Shown one piece after another: positions 58,001 to 64,000 of a stretch of DNA of 64,000 bases. Source of the DNA: Hansfordia pulvinata (taxonomy: Eukaryota > Ascomycota > Sordariomycetes > Xylariales); NCBI GenBank assembly GCA_006538405.1, contig BJKQ01000014.1, forward strand, positions 310,001-374,000, written 5' to 3'. Numbering within the stretch: the stretch's first letter is position 1; each line of letters opens with the position of its first letter. The notes under the pieces are model-generated. The model worked only from the letters and a program-made list of their open reading frames with translations. It was not told the origin of the DNA and did not search any database. The translations under genes were made by a program, and so were the position numbers.

Positions 58001-60133
58001 GATAGACTGCCGAGGGGTGCTAGTGCTACCACCCGACGACATGATTCGATCCCCTGTCCTTCTGGTGCGTCGCCTGTCCCGACGGACATTCGCGACCCAG
58101 GTACTCGTATGCAAGGACCGCCAACTGGCTGGTGCGCCAGCATCCCCGACGTCCATGACGCCAGACCACCACCCCCCAGCAGAACGCGCGTGAGGGGCAG
58201 GCATACGAGTACACAGAGTTGGTGGCGGCCTGGCCAGACAAGGCCATCCCGGCTGCGATCCAACTCTGTGAACTGGTAACCTCCGGCCTGTTGACCGATT
58301 GCGAGTCTGCCGACGGCTTGCACAGACTCATCAGACATGATGAGTGTAGCGGAGACTACTCGTCTCTACATGTGCCTTGCAGTGCCACCATCTTGTACCC
58401 ATTCATGAGCAGACCGATAAGTTAGGTACTTAACATATGCCCCTATGCCCCAAGGGAAAACGAAAACCTGGAAAGATGAAGAGCGGTTCAAGCTTGACTG
58501 TACTCGTAGGACACGGAAAGGCCCAGCACACATAGGTTGGCTGTACGGAATCCTCGTGATTATAATAGATACCCAGTGTTGTGTGATGATTGCCCTTGGA
58601 TCCCTTGAGGTACACCACCCTCGTACGAGACTCCAATGTTGGAACATTTGAAGTGCCTCCAGCTGCCGAGGGCGGCACGTGTGCCACCCCGCTTCGTGAG
58701 CTACGAGCAGTAGGTATGAGGTACCTACCTACTGTACCTGTTCGTACGAGGCCAGCCAGTACCTAATCCATAGGTTGTGTCTTGAATCAACGCCTCATGT
58801 ACCTTATCTGAGTGCAAGCCTTCAACTGGAGGTTACCTGGGCTACCTTGCGTCTGCGACCGCAATGGCAATTCCAAACGCCAGCCTCGCTTCCGCCCACA
58901 ACCCATCAACAGGGGCAGAACGGCACCCTGGGCGCGGCTGGTGAGTCACCGCGCCTTCATTCCTTTCGACCTTGAACTTCCACTACTCGTACAGACACTG
59001 GCAGACCCCGTCAGGGCTCGCGCGGTCTGATTGGCCGGCCGGACGCCCGATCCTACATGTACCGCCAACGCCGCAGAAACCACCTGGTCCGCCACCCCTC
59101 GACGATGCCAGCCCGGCCTGTCGTTGAAGGGTTTCCTTCACCAGCCGGCTGTCTCTACGAGTACTCGCGCCCAAGGTGCAAATCTGTATGTAACCTCACC
59201 TACCTACCTTACCTAAATGGAACGGGGTTTCTCACCTCAGGGCCCTGCCTCCTAACGTCCCGCCTCCTAGCCCCTCCCCCTCGCCTGTTTGAGACCTGGG
59301 GCTGAAGCAATGACAGACACTGTCGAGCAAGGAGGACACGGCTCCGAGGCACTGCCTTGCTGGGTGCGACCGGTTGCTGATACTCGGCGGGGCGAGATCA
59401 ACAGGTTATTCACCTCTGGCTATCGGATCTCGCCAAACGTTGACTATGGGGCACCACTCCTTTTAGGTACGAGTACTTCCATCCAGGCTGCCAGTGAGTG
59501 GTGAGGCAAGCCAGGGCACTCATCAGCCAGACAGCTGGTCACTGGCGAATCTGATGTCCAACCATGACGGCGCCAGCATTGTTGGCCCCAGAGGCGCGGC
59601 TTCGAGCTGATCGGTCCCAGCCCGACTCGACCCCCCCCTCCCCTTTCTTTGACTGCAGCCAGCCTGACGCAAGCTGCCACGCATTTTAGCGTCTGGCGCA
59701 CGCGCGGGCTTCAACCCAATCACCTCGGACGGGCGCGGGCAAGCAGGGACACCCACACCCACCGCCGGGCCATTGCCGGCACCAGTGCAAATCCCGTAGG
59801 TGGGTGGACACGACACGCCTGCAACCGTTACACCGACTCGATGGCCCTTGGGTTTTGCCCTGCCCACGACTTCGCAGCATCTGGCTGTGTGCCGTTCCAT
59901 CCCGCCAAAACATTGATCTCTTTCCCTACCTACCTCTACATAGCTCTCACCACTCTCTTCCCACTCATCGCGGCATGCCCCTCTGTGGCTTCCGCCCATC
60001 CAGCCCGCCCGTCACCGGCCAGGCGAAGCGTCTCACACAGCCGCCCACCCTTCCAAGACCCGGCTCCGCGCGATGCAGCGCATGGCAGCGACCTGGACTG
60101 CACCGCGCGGCGGCGGCCTGGGCTCGACTCGAG

Positions 60134-60158
60134 GCCAGCCAGCCAGCCAGCCAGCCAG
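60134..60158. repeat. (GCCA)6 microsatellite
   Basis: Six GCCA units in tandem in gene-poor DNA. Confidence 0.9.
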
Positions 60159-60898
60159 GCGGACTTCTCACCCCACGGGCACCTTTGCCGCGGGGGCGGC
60201 GGCCAGGAAGGAAACACAACAGCCAGCAACATCTATCCACCCGTATGTAGACAGGTTGGTGGTGATCAGGACCAGTCACCATATCTTGGGAGTCTTGGGA
60301 CACGGGGATTCTGGACCTGGGTAAGTTCCAAGCGGCCGGCCGGGACCCGCGGACCACAGGGCCACCATTTCCTCTTCCATGACGCAGGCCTGGTGTAACG
60401 CCTTGGGATGTGGGAGTGTAAGGTAGACATGGCTCGGCTGACTCCCTTCAGGACCGCTCGGCTCGGAGACCAGTGAACCAGCCAGCAGCCTGCAGGCGTG
60501 CATGTACGTGGGGTGGAAGGGAGTGAACGAAGTCGCCGCGGTGTCTCCTCGCCCTCTCTCTACGGTGAGTTGCCGACTTGGTATGATATGATTGTAATCT
60601 GCTGGCCCGATTTCCACGCGCAGGACTGCATTTCTTCCCTGGACGCGATCACCATCCGGCGACGACACTACCATCAAGGGCCCGGCCAGGCGCATGCACC
60701 TGATCCACCGTCCAGTCCGAATATGAAGGACTGACGATGAGGAAGAAAAGGGCCGCGCCAGCCTGACCGGACACGAGACAGACACGATCTGCCCTTGAAA
60801 GCCCGCATCGGTCTTCGGGCTTGCAGCCACGGCCGGCCTGGAGCTTTTTTGAGTTTGACCCGTCCCAGCACCTGATCCGGACTCCTCTATGCACCCAG

Positions 60899-60985
60899 AC
60901 CTACCTACCACCTACCTACCTGCCTACCTCCTTACCACCTACGAGCCTACCTACCACCTACAAACCTACCCACCTACCCGCCTGA
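60899..60985. repeat. Degenerate CCTA/CCTACC array
   Basis: About 87 bp almost wholly built of CTACC, CCTACCTA and ACCTAC words with a few interruptions. It is the densest occurrence of the TAGG/CCTA vocabulary in the window. It is not a TTAGGG telomere array. Confidence 0.85.
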
Positions 60986-62380
60986 CATGACCCGTCCGTC
61001 GGCTTGGCCTTGGGCAGTCTGTCTCCCAAGGTGAGAGGAACCGATCAAGTCTTAAATCGACCGGACGAGCCATGGCTGGATTGGCCCTGTCCCCTCAACC
61101 TGGCACATTCGCACCACCAATCAGGCCGCCTTTCCCAACTGGGCGGACGTTGGTTGTCTCTTCGCCCTCTCCCATACATGCACCGGAACCTTGATCATCT
61201 GGATATCCGCACCGGGTGGGCCTCGGAACCGGTATGGCGCTGCACACACGCAGCGAACCAGCGTGAACGGCGACCCTCCCCTCCTGGCACCTCTCTGCTG
61301 TGCTCTCGACTGGCTGTCCCTGGCAGATTGGCGGGTCCAGTGTGCCCGCAGTACTCTTCCTCCACTTTCTGCTTGGTGTGCCCGCTCTGGGGCCTCCGCA
61401 CGCATCCGTGGGCGCTGCCCATGATGAGTCTGCCCAATCCCGTCTCCCTCTGGACAGTCTTGTCTGCCAGTCTGTCCATCTGCCCATCCTGTCCGCCTGC
61501 CCCCCTCCTCTGTCTGCCCGATGCCACATTTGCAAGCCTACATCCCTGGCGGCCGGCTGCGCTGCACTGGCGCTGTCAGCAGTCGTCAGCCAACATTGGC
61601 TTCGGCACCAGCACTCGTCTTCCCACCTGCCTTTCCATCGGGTCATTTCATCTTCTTTGGCCACTCCGGGCGAGACGAGGGAACGAGCGGTGGATTGCAT
61701 CACCAGGTTGGTGGGCGGAGACCTACTACCAGTAATCGGTAAGGGAGGACACCCACCATCTTTCGCACACTCATTTGGCTGGCCCGGACTCCGTGACTCC
61801 CCCCAAGGAGCTCGTGGATTCACTGGCTGGCGGAAGCTACTTGGACTGGCTGAGCGCCGCTTGCAGAACCCAGGGACAGGCGCGCCTTTGCAGATGTACC
61901 CCCATGGGCACACGTGTACCTGCAGGCGGCTGCCGGCTGCCCGGGTGGTCGTTGGACGCTCGCTCACGGGCGCTGGGCGCACGCCCACGCAGCGACCAAC
62001 CGACCGCCCACCCACCACCTTTCACGCCTGGACTGCCCACACCTGCGCACTGGCCTTTCCTCTTTCATCGCCCGGCCCCTAGCTTATTAGGTGCCCTCAG
62101 CGCCCACCTTCAGTCCACACCCCCCCGGGCCCCAGAGCCACACCTGGACGAGAGGTCGGAAGCCCTGGCTGCAGCCTCTGCAGAGAGTCCTGAAGGCCAC
62201 AGTGCTGGATGGCCTGGACAGAGGCGCCGCGGTACCTCTGACACAGGGAGGTACATTGGCCCGCCCCATGCGCCCGCCTGCCGGTCCCATTCTCTGCTCG
62301 CCTGCGGGCTAGACCACCGTCCCAGCAGTGTCTGCAGTCGGATCTAGCCCGGTGCCAGCAGCCTTTCATCCTGGGCTGTC

Positions 62381-63533
62381 TTGCTCACTCACACACACAC
62401 TCTCTCTTCCAGTCTTGCTGGCTGGCTCGCTCCGTCTCGCGTGCGCACTACCAGCACCACTGTAAGCCCGCCCCCCAAGTCGACCTGGACTCGCCCCAGC
62501 CTAGGATTCGCTCTCCGTCAGTCAGTCAGTCTGGCGCGGTCCTCCTCTCGCTCGCTCGCACGTTCTCTTACTCCATCCTCTCACCCTCTGTTGGACTCTT
62601 TCTCTCCCCGTCCTGTCCACCCTCCAACTCACGCCCCGAAGCCGAGTCGCCTTTGGCCCCGACCCTGGCCCGACCAATTCAGCTGCCGCCTTCTCTTCAA
62701 CCCTCCTACCCACGCACGCCTCCTCGACTCGCCTCTCACTCCTCCTCATCCACGTCTGCCAGGCCCGCCCTGCCCTTCTTCCGTCAAACTCGGCACCTTG
62801 CGCCCTCGCCTGCCTCCTCTTCCACTCGACCACTCACCCCCTCACTCTTCTCTCCCATCTCCTCCCACCCTCTCGCACCTCTCCGGCACGCCTCACTGCC
62901 TCGAGAACCTTCTCCTTCCACCCACTGTGTCGCCGCTGCTCGACTTTGTCTCCGACCATCTCTTCCGCCCCCCTCTGCTCCTCAAGCGGCACTGCATCGC
63001 CCGATCCTCGCGTCGCCGGCCTCTACTCACCTTCGACACTTCCACTTGGCTGAGATTCATCCGTCCCTGGAGCGTCTCTTCTCTTGTCAGCTCGGCGCTA
63101 CACATCGCAAGACGTCTTCTTCACAGGGAGACGGTCGAGACGGTGCTCTCACGCGATACGAACACCGACCACATCCTTTGATCATCATCAGCCATCTCCT
63201 CCAGCCGACGTGTCTCTTTTGTTCGCTGCCCCCCCCGTGTGAGCCTTTGGCGCACCTCGGGTCGAGTCTCGGGCGCCTCGAGTTCACCCATCCCGACTCC
63301 ACACAACAAAGCACGCCACTCGCGAGATAAACGAACAAAACGACCGGACTGGCAGCGTCGACGCTACGGCCACAGCAACGTATGGTTCTCGCATCCATTC
63401 CCGTGCTTGCATACAATCTGGATCATTCATCGCGTCGAACTGGGTTTCGTCGCCATGCTATCCAAACCACACAGATAAACAACCCGTCCCGTGCCTCTCA
63501 TCACTCATACACCTGTGAGGTGCACGTTATATT
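62381..63533 (+). promoter_or_regulatory. C/T-rich promoter/leader of the PHD-finger gene
   Basis: From about 62400 to 63250 the plus strand is strongly pyrimidine-rich with almost no purine runs. It therefore stays open in two frames (to 63181 and 63330). The tract ends about 280 bp before the PHD gene's ATG. C/T-rich blocks of this kind are common in promoters and leaders of filamentous ascomycetes. The open frames here are Ser/Pro/Leu-rich composition effects and not convincing genes. Confidence 0.5.
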
Positions 63534-64000
63534 ATGACAGACAAGCTCCCGCTGCTCGCCACGCACATAGTACCTCTGAATCAGACGGCCGCCTTCAGTC
63601 CGAAACCCACATCTGCCCTGTTGCATCATGTGTCAAGTAAAGACGAGGCGGTTGAGGAGGAGCCCTACACCATCAAGTGTATCTGCACCTTTTCTGATGA
63701 CGATGGGAACACTATCTACTGCGAAACGTGCGACACCTGGCAGCACATCGAGTGCTTCTACCCCCACAACACCCAAGACGCATACCGCGAGGACTTTGCC
63801 CACTCCTGCGCCGACTGCAACCCCCGGCCTCTCGACCGCCAACGCGCATTCGAGCGCCAAAGCCAGCGACAGAACAACGCCAAGGTATCCGGCGCCCCTG
63901 ACAAGAGTAAAAAGCGACCACCCTCCAAGAGTCACAAGAAGAAGGCCAAGCCTGCCGACGCGCAAGTGAATGGCGTCAACGGCATCGATTCCATTGCGAA
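63534..64000 (+). CDS. PHD-finger protein, N-terminal part (partial)
   Basis: The frame starts at an ATG (MTDKLPLLATHIVPLNQ) and stays open to the window edge, giving 155 residues. After an acidic stretch (SSKDEAVEEEP) comes a complete C4HC3 PHD zinc finger: the CIC pair in TIKCICTF, CETCDTWQHIEC with the aromatic cage Trp, and the last pair in SCADC. A Pro/Arg region and a Lys-rich run (KSKKRPPSKSHKKKAK) follow, probably a nuclear localisation signal. PHD fingers of this kind read methylated or unmodified histone H3 tails, so a chromatin role is likely. Fungal proteins with an N-terminal PHD and basic linker include Set3-type and other histone-modifying complex subunits, but the deciding domain would lie beyond 64000. 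The start has no competing in-frame ATG just upstream. Confidence 0.92.
   Translation, partial: MTDKLPLLATHIVPLNQTAAFSPKPTSALLHHVSSKDEAVEEEPYTIKCICTFSDDDGNTIYCETCDTWQHIECFYPHNTQDAYREDFAHSCADCNPRPLDRQRAFERQSQRQNNAKVSGAPDKSKKRPPSKSHKKKAKPADAQVNGVNGIDSIA

Larger units (their letters stand above)
2963..59475. repeat. Dispersed TACGAGTA / TACTCGTA octamer family
   Basis: Exact copies counted by hand start at 2963, 3030, 3084, 4311, 4502, 5113, 5642, 6648, 6743, 10910, 11782, 12457, 12543, 12718, 13084, 14359, 14588, 15485, 15843, 16011, 16710, 16756, 17149, 17564, 17691, 18141, 18267, 24661, 24691, 36118, 36719, 47380, 48045, 48656, 55989, 56244, 56789, 57912, 58102, 58204, 58501, 58984, 59156 and 59468. 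Both orientations occur. Many copies sit inside longer near-palindromes built from CGTACGAGTACTCGTACG (for example 6643-6660). I found none inside the coding exons of the 13 genes. The tally may have missed a few. Confidence 0.85.
53583..62380. other. Second long gene-poor region
   Basis: About 8.8 kb without a recognisable gene. From 55.9 to 59.5 kb it holds at least 12 copies of the dispersed octamer. A TATATATA element near 57321-57329 is followed by a C/T-rich tract, but no coding frame with family features follows. Frames of 150-310 codons at 57.5-58.3 kb and 59.6-62.3 kb lie on both strands, overlap and are low in complexity. One frame at 54524..55012 is listed separately as weak. Confidence 0.55.

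Noticed and set aside
60899..60985. Interstitial telomere repeat
   Set aside because: The units are CCTA/CCTACC, not CCCTAA/TTAGGG.
62381..63181. 266-codon frame upstream of the PHD gene
   Set aside because: Product of a C/T-rich tract open in two frames at once; low-complexity Ser/Pro/Leu protein.
1..64000. CRISPR array, insertion sequence or prokaryotic operon
   Set aside because: The window is eukaryotic (many spliced genes), and repeats are single words at irregular spacing, not direct repeats with uniform spacers.

Overview
The window is nuclear DNA of a filamentous ascomycete, most likely a Sordariomycete. Genes are broken by short introns (about 50-150 bp) with GTAAGT-like donors and CAG/TAG acceptors. 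The best-conserved products (Hsp88/Sse1, SMC2, an arg-14-type acetylglutamate synthase, a DEK_C-tailed chitin synthase, an Msb2 signalling mucin) are typical of that class. No rRNA, convincing tRNA, CRISPR array, transposase or reverse transcriptase was seen.

Thirteen protein genes can be supported, in islands separated by long GC-rich DNA without recognisable genes. 0-2.9 kb: 3' end of a chitin synthase (+), convergent with a six-exon FKBP12 gene (-). 2.9-18 kb: about 15 kb without a credible gene, rich in a short dispersed motif (TACGAGTA/TACTCGTA), homopolymer tracts and small tandem duplications. 18.3-23.6 kb: pyrimidine-rich leader and the single-exon MSB2-like gene, whose ectodomain carries a very long Gly/Val/Ser/Ala repeat. 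25.2-27.2 kb: MOSC-domain protein. 28.4-34.6 kb: four neighbouring genes for predicted secreted proteins (a small Cys-containing protein with no clear ATG, a GDSL esterase, and two of unknown family). 38.4-51.0 kb: three minus-strand housekeeping genes, SMC2, hsp88 and the acetylglutamate synthase. 52.5-53.6 kb: a short-chain dehydrogenase with an apparent one-base frameshift. 53.6-63.5 kb: a second gene-poor stretch. 63.5 kb to the end: the start of a PHD-finger gene, cut by the window edge.

The genes do not form one pathway. Chitin synthase and Msb2 both act at the growing cell surface, and the 28-35 kb group looks like a small secretome cluster. The rest are housekeeping genes for chromosome condensation, protein folding, arginine synthesis and chromatin. 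The most unusual signal is the dispersed octamer, counted by hand at 44 or more exact copies on either strand. About two would be expected by chance, and I found none inside any of the thirteen coding regions. The Msb2 repeat domain, the frameshifted dehydrogenase and the missing start codon of the small secreted gene are the next most interesting points.
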